Positions 1-7,254 of a stretch of 64,000 bases of DNA are shown here, piece after piece. Each line of letters starts with the position of its first letter. The stretch's first letter is position 1. A program made the translations under genes and the position numbers. The stretch is from the NCBI RefSeq assembly GCF_000423665.1, contig NZ_KE384072.1, forward strand, positions 186,001 to 250,000, written 5' to 3'. Under the pieces are notes generated by a model. That model saw nothing but the letters and a program-made list of their open reading frames with translations. It was not told where the DNA came from and ran no database searches. The stretch is from Solirubrobacter soli DSM 22325 (GTDB lineage Bacteria > Actinomycetota > Thermoleophilia > Solirubrobacterales > Solirubrobacteraceae).

Positions 1-837
1 GAACCCGGTTCGCGCGACCTTCACGCTGACCATCCCGACCGCACCGTCGTCGAGCTCGCGGGCGACGTGGGCGAGGCTGATGCAGCTCTCGTCGCCGACC
101 AGCGGCACGGTCCAGCGCGCGGCGAGGCGGGCGCGGCCGCGGCGGTCCTCGATCGCGATCGGCTCCTCGATCGCGGCGACGCCGAGCTCGGCCAGTTCCT
201 CGCCCGCGCGTTGCGCCTGTTCCAGCGTCCAGCCGCGGTTGGCGTCGACGTAGAGCTCGGCGTCCGGCAGTGCTTCGCGGATCGCCTTCGTGGCGGCGAC
301 GTCGGTCTCGACCTCGCGCCCGACCTTGACCTTGAACGTCCGGATGCCGTGCCGCTCGTGCATCGCGACCGCCTCCTCGGCCATGGCGTGCGGCTCGTCG
401 AAGCTGACCATGTGGGCGACGGGCACCGCCGGCGCGAAGCCGCCCAGCAGCGCCGCGCAGGGCGTGCTCAGGAGCTGGCCGACGAGGTCCCAGACCGCGA
501 GGTCGATGGCGCCGCGCGCGACCCGGTCGCCGGGCGTCCCGCCGCAGCGCGCGTCGATCAGCTCGGTGGCGAGCGGATCGATGCCCTCGAGCGCGGGGCC
601 GAGCCGGTGGCGGATCGCCGCGACGATCGTCGCCTGCGTCTCGCCGTAGGTGTACGGGCGCGGCTGCGCCTCGGCCTGCCCGACCAGCCCTTCGCCGGCG
701 TGCACGCGCACGAGCACGTTGTCCGCCCGTTCGACCGCGCCCGAGGCGAACCGCCCCGGCACGCGGTAGGGCACCGAGTAGGGGATCGCCTCGACCTTGG
801 TGATGGTCGCGGTGCCGCGTGCGGCTACCAGCCCCAT
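1..837 (-). CDS. Mandelate racemase/muconate lactonizing enzyme family protein, C-terminus outside window
   Basis: Enolase-superfamily enzyme that would abstract a proton alpha to a carboxylate, as in cycloisomerases, racemases and dehydratases. The visible 279 residues read from an ATG at 837 and include the lid region, the catalytic KVKVG lysine motif (TFKVKVG) and metal-ligand segments DANRGW, EEPIAIED and GDES. The C-terminal end lies beyond base 1. The start codon sits inside the end of the flavin reductase gene (13-nt overlap), so it is the last visible gene of the monooxygenase operon. That context suggests action on an aromatic ring-cleavage or lactone product. The exact substrate cannot be read from the sequence; muconate or chloromuconate cycloisomerase and dipeptide epimerase are alternatives. 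Confidence 0.85.
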   Translation of the reverse strand, partial: MGLVAARGTATITKVEAIPYSVPYRVPGRFASGAVERADNVLVRVHAGEGLVGQAEAQPRPYTYGETQATIVAAIRHRLGPALEGIDPLATELIDARCGGTPGDRVARGAIDLAVWDLVGQLLSTPCAALLGGFAPAVPVAHMVSFDEPHAMAEEAVAMHERHGIRTFKVKVGREVETDVAATKAIREALPDAELYVDANRGWTLEQAQRAGEELAELGVAAIEEPIAIEDRRGRARLAARWTVPLVGDESCISLAHVARELDDGAVGMVSVKVARTGF

Positions 838-1337
838 GTCTGCTCCAGGTCCGCCTCGTGCGGGGAGACGCGGCCGAAGACGCCGCGGTGGAACAGCAGC
901 GGCTCGCCCCGGCGGGAGTCGAGATGCTCGACGTGGCCGAGGTAGAGCGTGTGGTCGCCCGCCTCATGGCAGGCGTGCAGGCTGCAGCCGACGTGGGCGA
1001 TCGCGCCGCGCACGAGCGGGACGTCGCCTTCGTGGACGAACAGCTCGCCGGGCTCCGCGAGGGGGCGACCAGCGAAGTGCCAGGCCGTGCGCTCCTGGTC
1101 GCAGCCGAGCACCGAGACGCCGAAGCGGCGGGTGTCCGGCAGCAGGCGGTGCATCTTCGCGCGGTGGTCGATCGAGACGAGCACCAGCGGCGGGTCGAGT
1201 GACACCGACGTGAACGCATTGGCGGTCATCGCGTGGATCTCGCCCTCGCGCTCGGTGGTGACGACGGTCACGCCGGTGCAGAAGCGGCCCAGCGTCCGGC
1301 GCAGGTCGGCGGGGGCGACGGTCGTCTCAGGCGGCAT
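825..1337 (-). CDS. Flavin reductase (HpaC-like) of a two-component monooxygenase
   Basis: NAD(P)H:flavin oxidoreductase that would supply reduced flavin to the HpaB-type oxygenase encoded upstream. The 170-residue protein has the flavin-reductase split-barrel pattern: FCTGVTVVTT near residue 15, the flavin-binding MTANAFTSVSLDPPLV segment, and a C-terminal GRVSPHEADLEQTWGW. An open frame extends further upstream, but the ATG at 1337 matches the family N-terminus and overlaps the preceding gene by 11 nt, as expected for coupled translation. It overlaps the start of the enolase-superfamily gene. FMN versus FAD preference is not visible; the neighbouring FAD-synthetase domain suggests FAD. Confidence 0.88.
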   Translation of the reverse strand: MPPETTVAPADLRRTLGRFCTGVTVVTTEREGEIHAMTANAFTSVSLDPPLVLVSIDHRAKMHRLLPDTRRFGVSVLGCDQERTAWHFAGRPLAEPGELFVHEGDVPLVRGAIAHVGCSLHACHEAGDHTLYLGHVEHLDSRRGEPLLFHRGVFGRVSPHEADLEQTWGW

Positions 1338-1839
1338 GCGCCACCGCCAAGCGCGCACGCAGCGTGCTCGAGCTGATCTTCTCCCGCCGGCCGACCTCGT
1401 GGAGCAGCGGGACGGTCTCGACGTCCACGCCGAGTGCGCGGATCGCGTCCGGCGTCCCCTCGCGGCCGCGGCCAAGCGCGAAGTCCTCACCCACCACGAG
1501 CGCGCGCATGCCGAGGTGGTCCACGAGGTGCTCGACGAACTCCGCCGCGGGCATCCCCATCAGCGCACGCGTGAACGGGACGACCACGACGTCGTTCGCG
1601 CCCGCGCGCTTGAGGCGGATCACGCGCTCGTCCAGACCGCAGAGGTCCGGGAGGCCAGGCGGCTTGGCGACCGCGTCGGGGCGGGGCGAGAACGTGACAG
1701 CGGTGAGCGGCAGCCCGCGCGAGCGAGCGACGTGCGCCGCGCGGGCGACGAGCGTCCGATGGCCGCAGTGCACGCCGTCGAACGTGCCGGCCGTCACCAC
1801 ACATGGGGTGTGGTGAGTTCTGAAGAGGCGCTCGATCAC
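1327..1839 (-). CDS. Stand-alone FAD synthetase (FMN adenylyltransferase) domain
   Basis: A 170-residue nucleotidyltransferase like the N-terminal half of bifunctional RibF, which adenylylates FMN to FAD. TAGTFDGVHCGH carries the GxFDGxHxGH ATP-binding signature near residue 15, and KISSSTLRARL matches the second conserved ISSTxIR motif at the C-terminus. The riboflavin kinase domain found in normal RibF (about 300 residues) is absent. The GTG start at 1839 overlaps the TGA stop of hpaB (GTGA), and the end overlaps the flavin reductase gene. The placement between a flavin-dependent oxygenase and its reductase suggests a dedicated local FAD supply. It could instead act on another substrate, as the family fold is shared. 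Confidence 0.8.
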   Translation of the reverse strand: MIERLFRTHHTPCVVTAGTFDGVHCGHRTLVARAAHVARSRGLPLTAVTFSPRPDAVAKPPGLPDLCGLDERVIRLKRAGANDVVVVPFTRALMGMPAAEFVEHLVDHLGMRALVVGEDFALGRGREGTPDAIRALGVDVETVPLLHEVGRREKISSSTLRARLAVAHAA

Positions 1840-3386
1840 GACAGGAAGCGGTTGACGTCCGTCGGGTTGATCAGGTCGGGCGCGGTCCAGCCGTCGAGGT
1901 CGTACTCGGCCATGCAGGTCTCGGCGAAGCCCTTGTAGGCGTCGGCCTGGCCGGTCGCCTGGGCGTTGAGCAGCACCTCGAGGCGGATGTTCTCGTGGTT
2001 GCCCGCGTAGTTGCGCTCGTAGAGCTCGTGGCGGCCGCCGAACTCGGTGCCGACGGCGTCCCAGATCAGCTTCATCAGCTTCACGCGCTCGACCGAGTCG
2101 TAGCCGTTGGAGCCGCGCACGTAGCGGTCCAGCAGCGGCCGCATGTCCTCGTTCTTGAAGTCGACGGCGTGCGAGTTCATGTAGATCAGCGCGCTGCCGA
2201 GGTCCTGCTCGATGATCTCCTTGATCCGCGGGTAGGCCTGGGTGGCGAAGACGCGGTAGCTCAGCCCGTAGTCGAGCTTCGGCAGCACCGTCCCGCCCGC
2301 CCACTCGTCCGGCGTGCGCGCCATCGCGTCCGTCAGGCCCCAGAAGAGGTTGCGCCACGCGAGCACCTCGCCCACGCGGGCCTGGACGCCGCGGAAGTCC
2401 TTCGCGCCTGTGGCATCGACGCCCTTGAGCAGCAGGCCGGCGATGAAGTCGAGCTTGACCGCGAACCGCGTGCAGCCCTGGAAGGTGAAGCGGGGGATGA
2501 ACCCGCTGGCCGGGAAGAACGCGTTGATCTTGTCGACGTCGCCGTAGACGAAGACGTTCTCCCACGGGATCAGGACGTTGTCGAAGATCAGGATCGAGTC
2601 GTTCTCGTCCAGCCGGCTCGACAGCGGGTAGTCGAACGGCGAGCCCATGACCTCGGCGGTCATCTCGTACGACGGGCGTGAGATCAGCTTCAGCCCTGGC
2701 GCGTTCATCGGGACCGCGAAGATCAGCGCGAACTCCTTGGTCTTGATCGGCGCGGCGCCGTAGTGGGCGACGAAGTTGTAGTTCGTCAGCGCGCTGCCGG
2801 TCGCCACGACCTTCGCGCCCGAGACGATCAGCCCGTTGTCGGTCTCGCGCTCGACGTGCACGTACACGTCGCGCACCTCGTCGATGCCACGGTCACGGTC
2901 GATCGGCGGGTTGACGATCGCGTGGTTGAAGTACAGGCAGCGCTCCTGGGAGTCCTTGTACCAGCGGTGCGCGTTCTCCTGGTAGGGGTCGTAGAACTCG
3001 GCGTTGGCGCCGAGCGTGGCCAGGAAGCTCGCCTTGTAGTCGGGAGAGCGACCCATCCACCCGTAGGTCAGCCGCGCCCACTGGGCGATGGCGTCGCGGT
3101 CGGCGACCTGGTCGGCCGCGTTGCGCGGCGCGCGGAAGAAGCGGTGGGTGAACCCGCCGTTGCCCGTGTCGGTCGGGCACGTGAGCACGTCCGCGTGCTG
3201 CGGATCGTGCAGCGCGTCGTAGAGCCGGGCGACCATGCGCGTCGCGTTGCGGAACGCCGGATGCGTGGTGACATCGGCGACGCGCTCGCCATACGCGTAG
3301 ATCTCGCGTCCGTCACGGATGCTCTCGAGGTACTCCGCGCCCGTCATCGGCAGCACGGTGGCGGGAGCCTGTGTCTCAACGGCCAT
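1836..3386 (-). CDS. 4-hydroxyphenylacetate 3-hydroxylase family oxygenase (HpaB-type)
   Basis: Large oxygenase component of a two-component, FADH2-dependent phenol monooxygenase, about 516 residues, which is full family length. Recognisable segments include MTGAEYLESIRDGREIYAYGERVADVTTHPAFRN at the N-terminus, then MGRSPDYKASFLATLG, VSGAKVVATGSALTNYN, DNVLIPWENVFVYGD, and a C-terminal helical region with YAGNHENIRLE. The ATG at 3386 is chosen because AAGGAGAG precedes it. It heads an operon with FAD synthetase, flavin reductase and a cycloisomerase-like enzyme, and faces a LysR regulator. Family members hydroxylate 4-hydroxyphenylacetate or halophenols such as chlorophenol; which applies here is not decided by the sequence. 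Confidence 0.92.
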   Translation of the reverse strand: MAVETQAPATVLPMTGAEYLESIRDGREIYAYGERVADVTTHPAFRNATRMVARLYDALHDPQHADVLTCPTDTGNGGFTHRFFRAPRNAADQVADRDAIAQWARLTYGWMGRSPDYKASFLATLGANAEFYDPYQENAHRWYKDSQERCLYFNHAIVNPPIDRDRGIDEVRDVYVHVERETDNGLIVSGAKVVATGSALTNYNFVAHYGAAPIKTKEFALIFAVPMNAPGLKLISRPSYEMTAEVMGSPFDYPLSSRLDENDSILIFDNVLIPWENVFVYGDVDKINAFFPASGFIPRFTFQGCTRFAVKLDFIAGLLLKGVDATGAKDFRGVQARVGEVLAWRNLFWGLTDAMARTPDEWAGGTVLPKLDYGLSYRVFATQAYPRIKEIIEQDLGSALIYMNSHAVDFKNEDMRPLLDRYVRGSNGYDSVERVKLMKLIWDAVGTEFGGRHELYERNYAGNHENIRLEVLLNAQATGQADAYKGFAETCMAEYDLDGWTAPDLINPTDVNRFLS

Positions 3387-3493
3387 CTCTCTCCTTCGAA
3401 TCGCCTGGCCGAGGAAACTACGGTCGATTGTGTAACGACTCAAGACGAATCTGCAACGGATTGAGACCGAAACTGCAACAATTCTGCGGAGTC
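3387..3493. promoter_or_regulatory. Divergent hpaB-lysR control region with three phased TG(T/C)AAC repeats
   Basis: This 107-bp gap separates the divergent hpaB-type and LysR genes and must hold both promoters. Three direct copies of TGTAAC or TGCAAC begin at 3431, 3452 and 3474, spaced 21 and 22 bp apart, about two helical turns. The last two share CTGCAAC. Such phasing on one face of the helix is what an oligomeric LysR regulator would contact, but the binding protein is inferred from position only. No good -35/-10 hexamers are recognisable. Confidence 0.5.
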
Positions 3494-4378
3494 ATGGAGC
3501 TCCGACACCTGCGAGCGTTCGTCGCGGTCGCCGAGGAGCGGCACTTCGGCCGCGCCGCCGACCGCCTGCACATGGCCCAGCCGCCGCTCTCGCAGCAGAT
3601 CCGGCGTCTGGAGGCAGAGCTCGGCGTCGAGTTGCTGCACCGCACGACGCGGCGGGTCGAGCTCGCGCCCGCGGGCGAGGTGCTGCTCGACCGCGCCCGC
3701 TCGATCCTCGCCGACGCCGACGCCGCCGCGGAGGACGCACGCCGCGCCGCGGGAGGCGAGGTCGGCCGGCTCGCGATCGGCTTCACCGGGTCGGCGACGT
3801 ACGCGCTGCTTCCGTCGCTCGCGACCGCGTTGAGAGATCGGCTGCCGGGCGTCGAGCTCGAGCTGCGCGGTGAGCTGCTCACCCCGGCCCAGGTGAGCGG
3901 GCTGCACGACGAGACGCTGGACATCGCGCTGCTGCGGCCGCCGGTCCGCGACCGCGCGCTCGCGCTCGAGGTCGTCCGCTCCGAGCCGCTGGTCGCCGTG
4001 CTGCCGGAGCGTCACCCGCTGGCGGCACTCGACGCGGTCCCGGTCGCGCGCCTGGCGACCGAGCCGTTCGTGAGCTACCCCTCGCACTTCCGCTCGACCC
4101 TGCACGACGCGGTCGAGGACGCGTGCGCCGCCCACGGCTTCGCCCCGATCGTCGCGTTGGAGGTCTCGGAGACCGCGACGCTCGTGTCGTTCGTGGCGGC
4201 GGGCATCGGGGTGTCGCTCGTGCCCGAGTCGGTGATGCGGCTGACGGTCGCGGGCGCGATCTACCGGCCGCTGGCCGATGAGCCGGCGCGGGTCGAGCTC
4301 GCGCTCGCCCACCGGCGCGGCGACGAGAGCCCGGTGCTCGCGAGGGCGCTCGAGATCGTGCGCACGACGCTCAAGTAG
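3494..4378 (+). CDS. LysR-family transcriptional regulator
   Basis: A 294-residue LysR-type regulator. The N-terminal winged helix-turn-helix is MELRHLRAFVAVAEERHFGR followed by LHMAQPPLSQQIRRLEAELG, and the effector-binding domain follows from about residue 90. The ATG at 3494 is the family-typical start; the upstream open frame has no similarity. It is divergent from the hpaB operon with 107 bp between, the usual arrangement for a regulator of an aromatic-degradation operon, and is therefore its likely activator. The effector is unknown, though an aromatic acid or ring-cleavage product is plausible from context. Confidence 0.9.
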   Translation: MELRHLRAFVAVAEERHFGRAADRLHMAQPPLSQQIRRLEAELGVELLHRTTRRVELAPAGEVLLDRARSILADADAAAEDARRAAGGEVGRLAIGFTGSATYALLPSLATALRDRLPGVELELRGELLTPAQVSGLHDETLDIALLRPPVRDRALALEVVRSEPLVAVLPERHPLAALDAVPVARLATEPFVSYPSHFRSTLHDAVEDACAAHGFAPIVALEVSETATLVSFVAAGIGVSLVPESVMRLTVAGAIYRPLADEPARVELALAHRRGDESPVLARALEIVRTTLK

Positions 4379-4733
4379 GGGCGACGAGCGCGAGCGCCAT
4401 CAACGCCGCGGTGATCGCGACGGTGCCGATCGGTATCCAGCGCCGCCGTCGCCAGCGCGGCCGATGACCGCTCCCCGCGTAGCCCAGGCACGCGACGGCG
4501 CCCGCGAGCAGCAGCGCGTCCATCGAGGCCATCGTGAGCGCCCAGAAACTCCAGTCCACGACCTCGCCCCACGTGTCCGGGTGCACGCAGCACGGGTCCC
4601 CGTCGCTGATCAACGGGTCGGGCCGCTGGGCGGCGATCACCGCGCTCAACATCACCCACAGCGCGCCGTAGAGGGAGAGCAGGACCGCCCCGAGGCCGAC
4701 GAATGCGCTGACGAGGCGTCCCATCGGCGCCAC
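4371..4733 (-). CDS. Small membrane protein, tandem paralogue 1
   Basis: A protein of 117-120 residues with three predicted membrane spans: an N-terminal segment VSAFVGLGAVLLSLYGALWVML, a central WSFWALTMASMDALLLAGAVACLGYAG and a C-terminal IGTVAITAALMALALVAP. A loop with PCCVHPD lies between the first two. GTG at 4733 or ATG at 4724 are both possible starts. It is clearly related to the next gene (shared VxAxxGxxxxLxFGAxWV, STDAL/SMDAL, LGYA and PRWRxRRW blocks), so the two are a local duplication. It overlaps the LysR stop by 8 nt. No function is recognisable. Confidence 0.6.
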   Translation of the reverse strand: MAPMGRLVSAFVGLGAVLLSLYGALWVMLSAVIAAQRPDPLISDGDPCCVHPDTWGEVVDWSFWALTMASMDALLLAGAVACLGYAGSGHRPRWRRRRWIPIGTVAITAALMALALVAPT

Positions 4734-4790
4734 CGTAGGGCGCGCGTGTCGAGACGTCTCGCACGCGCCGTGCGCATTCCGTGCAGACAG

Positions 4791-5090
4791 CTACGCGAAC
4801 GATGCCGCCATCATCAGCGCCAGGCCGCCGGCGGCGAGGATCGGCAGCCAGCGAAGGCTGCGCCAGCGCGGCCAGCGGCGCTCGCTCGCGTAGCCGAGGA
4901 GCGCGACGCCGCCAGCGAAGATCAGCGCGTCGGTCGAGGCCAGCGTGAGCACGATGAACAGGTCGTCGAGCACCGGCCGCTGCACGACGAACGACGCGGC
5001 GAACAGGACCCACACGGCGCCGAAGAACGAGAGCCCGACGATGGCGATGCCCGCGAGCATCGCCGACACGCGACCGACGAAGACGATCAC
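4791..5090 (-). CDS. Small membrane protein, tandem paralogue 2
   Basis: A 99-residue, three-span membrane protein paralogous to the gene at 4371-4733. GTG at 5090 is the best start because the alignment with the paralogue (VGRVSAMLAGIAIVGLSFFG against MGRLVSAFVGLGAVLLSLYG) begins there; a longer reading frame upstream has no matching sequence. The central LTLASTDALIFAGGVALLGYA and the basic PRWRSLRWLP before the last span are shared with the paralogue, whereas the cysteine-containing loop is missing. Function unknown. Confidence 0.55.
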   Translation of the reverse strand: MIVFVGRVSAMLAGIAIVGLSFFGAVWVLFAASFVVQRPVLDDLFIVLTLASTDALIFAGGVALLGYASERRWPRWRSLRWLPILAAGGLALMMAASFA

Positions 5091-5141
5091 TCCGTCAGCG
5101 TAGTCGACGTGCGATGCTCGGCGCGCGAAAGGAGGTGATAC

Positions 5142-5264
5142 ATGGCCGATCAACGCCCCGCGACCAACGAGCGGATCCTGCGGTTGCTCGAGGAAGTGCA
5201 GGCGCAGCTCGCCGAGGTCTCGCGGCAGCAGCAGGAGCTCGCCCGGGCGCTGCGCCAGCAGTAG
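5142..5264 (+). CDS. 40-residue coiled-coil peptide with a near-perfect Shine-Dalgarno site
   Basis: A small open frame of 40 codons beginning MADQRPATNERILRLLEEVQ and ending LARALRQQ. It is preceded at the right distance by AAAGGAGGTGAT, which matches the 3' end of 16S rRNA over essentially its full length and is the strongest ribosome-binding site noticed in the window. The sequence is Gln/Glu/Leu rich with a heptad-like pattern (ILRLLEEVQAQLAEVSRQQ), predicting one amphipathic helix or coiled coil. It is divergent from the membrane protein pair. No family is recognised. Confidence 0.6.
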   Translation: MADQRPATNERILRLLEEVQAQLAEVSRQQQELARALRQQ

Positions 5265-5331
5265 CCCCGAATGGCTGACCCCCGGGGTGGATGGGTGGAC
5301 GGGTCGGCCGCAGCGGCGTATAACCGTGCTC

Positions 5332-5724
5332 ATGCGATCCTCATTCGCCGTCGCGGCGGTGGTCGCCGCGGCTCTCCTCGCCGTGCCGGCTGAAGCGAAG
5401 GACGGCGTGCGGGCGAAGCTCGACCGCCCGGTGGCGCTCACCGGGGCGAAGACCGTGACGGTGAAGTGGCGACTCGTCGACGAGCACGGCGAGCCCTTCA
5501 AGGCATCCGGGATCTACCTGCGCGTGTCGTCGTGCGGCCGCGCGCGCGTCGAGGTTCCGGCGAAGGCCGAAGGCGACGGCTACGTCGCACGAGTGCGCGT
5601 CCCGCCGCGCGGACTGCGGAAGCTGATCGTCGGGCTCGAAGGGTTCAAGACCGCCGACGGGCGCACGACCCGCGCGGACCGGTACTTCCAGTTCGACCCG
5701 CCGCTCGCGCGCGACTGCCGCTAA
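5332..5724 (+). CDS. Secreted hypothetical protein
   Basis: A 130-residue protein with a clear Sec signal peptide (MRSSFAVAAVVAAALLAVPAEA, cleavage after about residue 22). The mature part is beta-rich: a VKWRLVDEHGEPFKASGIYL strand pair, a SSCGRARVEV segment and a C-terminal DPPLARDCR with a second cysteine that could form a disulphide. ATG at 5332 is chosen because the signal peptide begins there; an in-frame upstream GTG adds only non-conserved sequence. It ends with a 4-nt overlap with the convergent next gene. No family assigned. Confidence 0.65.
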   Translation: MRSSFAVAAVVAAALLAVPAEAKDGVRAKLDRPVALTGAKTVTVKWRLVDEHGEPFKASGIYLRVSSCGRARVEVPAKAEGDGYVARVRVPPRGLRKLIVGLEGFKTADGRTTRADRYFQFDPPLARDCR

Positions 5725-6083
5725 GAGGCGGTCTCGAGCGGGATCGGGTTCGGGTGCGCCCGCGCCCACTCGACCACGTGGTCGAGGAGCCGGCCGTACA
5801 GCGCCTCGTCGGTCTCGGGGTGCTCGAAGTCGAGGATGCGGTCGATGTCGGCATTGATCTCGTCCTTGACCGCGCGGTCGAACAGCGAGGACGCGGTGAG
5901 CCGGTCGCGGACGAACTCGGCGAGGCGCTCGAAGTCCTCGTTCCAATGCGCATTGCCGTGGCGCCGGGCCTCGTCGGCGAGCTTCTCGACGGCGCGGATC
6001 AGCTCACCCTGTTCGGTCTCCGCCCGCCCGCTGCGCGGGACGTAGCGCCTGAACAGCTCCGCGGCCTCTTCCCGGTAGCGCAT
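5721..6083 (-). CDS. Hypothetical helical cytoplasmic protein
   Basis: A 120-residue, charged, predicted all-helical protein starting MRYREEAAELFRRYVPRSGRA. There is no signal peptide or membrane span. Coding-type codon use (third-position GC) and exact abutment with the neighbouring stop support a real gene. Aromatic and acidic motifs such as NAHWNEDFERLAEFV and ALYGRLLDHVVEWA are not diagnostic of a known family. It appears to stand alone, with the 76-nt gap 6084-6159 before the SRPBCC gene. Confidence 0.55.
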   Translation of the reverse strand: MRYREEAAELFRRYVPRSGRAETEQGELIRAVEKLADEARRHGNAHWNEDFERLAEFVRDRLTASSLFDRAVKDEINADIDRILDFEHPETDEALYGRLLDHVVEWARAHPNPIPLETAS

Positions 6084-6159
6084 GGCCCGGGAATGTACGT
6101 GGGAACACCCCGGTGAGGTGTTCCCACGCAGTGACCGTCGGAGCCCTGACGCGGCGTCG

Positions 6160-6582
6160 TCAGCTGAGGACGCGGCCGAGCGTGTCGAGCTGCTGCGCGA
6201 ACTGGCGCTTCAAGGTCCGGCCGAGGACGGGCTGCAGCAGTCGCATCGCGCCGCCGAGCTCGCCGTAGGCGCGGAAGCGCATGCGGGTGCCGTCGCCGTC
6301 GGGGTCGAGCGTGATCCGCAGGTGCACGGGCGTGCCCTCGACCACCCGCAGCGCGAACACGCGCCCCGGCTCGAACTCGGAGACCTCGACGACGGAGGCC
6401 ACCTCCTTCCCACCGGGCATCCGGTGGACCTCGCGCAGGCGGGTCCCGACGGCCATCGGACCGTCGGGCACGGAGGAGACGGTGTTGGTCTGCCAGGTCG
6501 GCAGGCGCTCGGGGTCGCTCACGTAGTCGAAGACGTCGGTGGGCGAGCGGTCGAAGCGGGACTCGAGGGTGAAGTCGATCAT
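6160..6582 (-). CDS. SRPBCC / polyketide cyclase-like ligand-binding protein
   Basis: A 140-residue START/Bet v1-type fold protein: MIDFTLESRFDRSPTDVFDY, the SDPERLPTWQ segment, an EVSEFEPGRVFALRV strand and a long C-terminal helix LKRQFAQQLDTLGRVL. Such proteins bind hydrophobic ligands in a deep cavity. ATG at 6582 overlaps the TetR stop (ATGA), so it is translated together with the upstream TetR gene and is probably derepressed with it. The ligand is unknown. Confidence 0.8.
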   Translation of the reverse strand: MIDFTLESRFDRSPTDVFDYVSDPERLPTWQTNTVSSVPDGPMAVGTRLREVHRMPGGKEVASVVEVSEFEPGRVFALRVVEGTPVHLRITLDPDGDGTRMRFRAYGELGGAMRLLQPVLGRTLKRQFAQQLDTLGRVLS

Positions 6583-7145
6583 GGGGAGGGTTCCTTGACG
6601 AGGTTCCACCAGGCGGCGAAGGCCGTCCGGCGCCAGCGATCGCCGGTGTCCTCACCCGCGAACACGCGTGCGAGGAACGGGCCGGCGAACAGGTCGAGAG
6701 CGGTGACCGGCTCGAGGTCACGGCGGATGTCCCCGCGCGTTCGACCGCGCTCGATCAGCGCCAGGCCGACGTCGCGGCGGGGGAGCAGAACGGTGCGGCG
6801 GAACGCCGCGATCAGCTCTGGATGACGCCGATGCTCGGCCATCAGCCCGCCGATCAATGCGACGTAGGCGGCGCCGTCGGCGGGGAAGCCGAGCTCGACC
6901 GCCTGCCAGAGCTCGGCGCGCGTGTCGCCGAGGTCCGGCACCGACAGGACCGGCAGCTGGGCGGCGATCACGGCGGCGACGAGTGCGGGCTTGTCGGCAT
7001 GGCGACGGTAGATCGCCGGCTTGCCCACGCCCGCCTCGGCCGCCACCGCCTCGATGGTCATCCCGGCGAAGCCGGCGGTCGTCAGCAGGCGCAGGGTCGC
7101 GGCCTCGATCGAGCGGTCCACGGCTGGGTCACGTGTGCGAGCCAT
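6579..7145 (-). CDS. TetR/AcrR-family transcriptional regulator
   Basis: A 188-residue TetR-type repressor. The N-terminal HTH is visible (AATLRLLTTAGFAGMTIEAV, then AEAGVGKPAIYRRHADKPAL). The C-terminal domain is of the TetR_C type with DLFAGPFLARVF and WRRTAFAAWWNLV. It starts with ATG at 7145 and ends by a 4-nt overlap with the SRPBCC gene. A TAACGT inverted repeat covers its start codon, so autorepression is likely. The ligand is unknown. Confidence 0.88.
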   Translation of the reverse strand: MARTRDPAVDRSIEAATLRLLTTAGFAGMTIEAVAAEAGVGKPAIYRRHADKPALVAAVIAAQLPVLSVPDLGDTRAELWQAVELGFPADGAAYVALIGGLMAEHRRHPELIAAFRRTVLLPRRDVGLALIERGRTRGDIRRDLEPVTALDLFAGPFLARVFAGEDTGDRWRRTAFAAWWNLVKEPSP

Positions 7146-7163
7146 AACGTGACGACAACGTTA
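7145..7163. promoter_or_regulatory. Probable TetR operator overlapping the TetR start codon
   Basis: TAACGT (7145-7150), a 7-bp spacer and ACGTTA (7158-7163) form a perfect 6-bp inverted repeat. The TetR start codon lies at 7143-7145, so bound repressor would block transcription start or early elongation. Binding by this TetR protein is inferred from position. Confidence 0.6.
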
Positions 7164-7203
7164 CGGTATGTCGACTCCGCCGACATCAGGGCGAAACCCT
7201 GAT

Positions 7204-7220
7204 TCGCCCGATTCGGGCGA
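7204..7220. promoter_or_regulatory. 17-bp palindrome upstream of the OpuAC-like gene
   Basis: TCGCCCGA and TCGGGCGA flank a single T, giving an 8-1-8 perfect palindrome 34 bp before the gene at 7255. It could be an operator or a small hairpin in the leader. It lies between the divergent TetR gene and the OpuAC-like gene; no regulator is assigned. Confidence 0.4.
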
Positions 7221-7254
7221 TGCGATCTCGCTCCACTCTCAATAGCGTCGGCGC

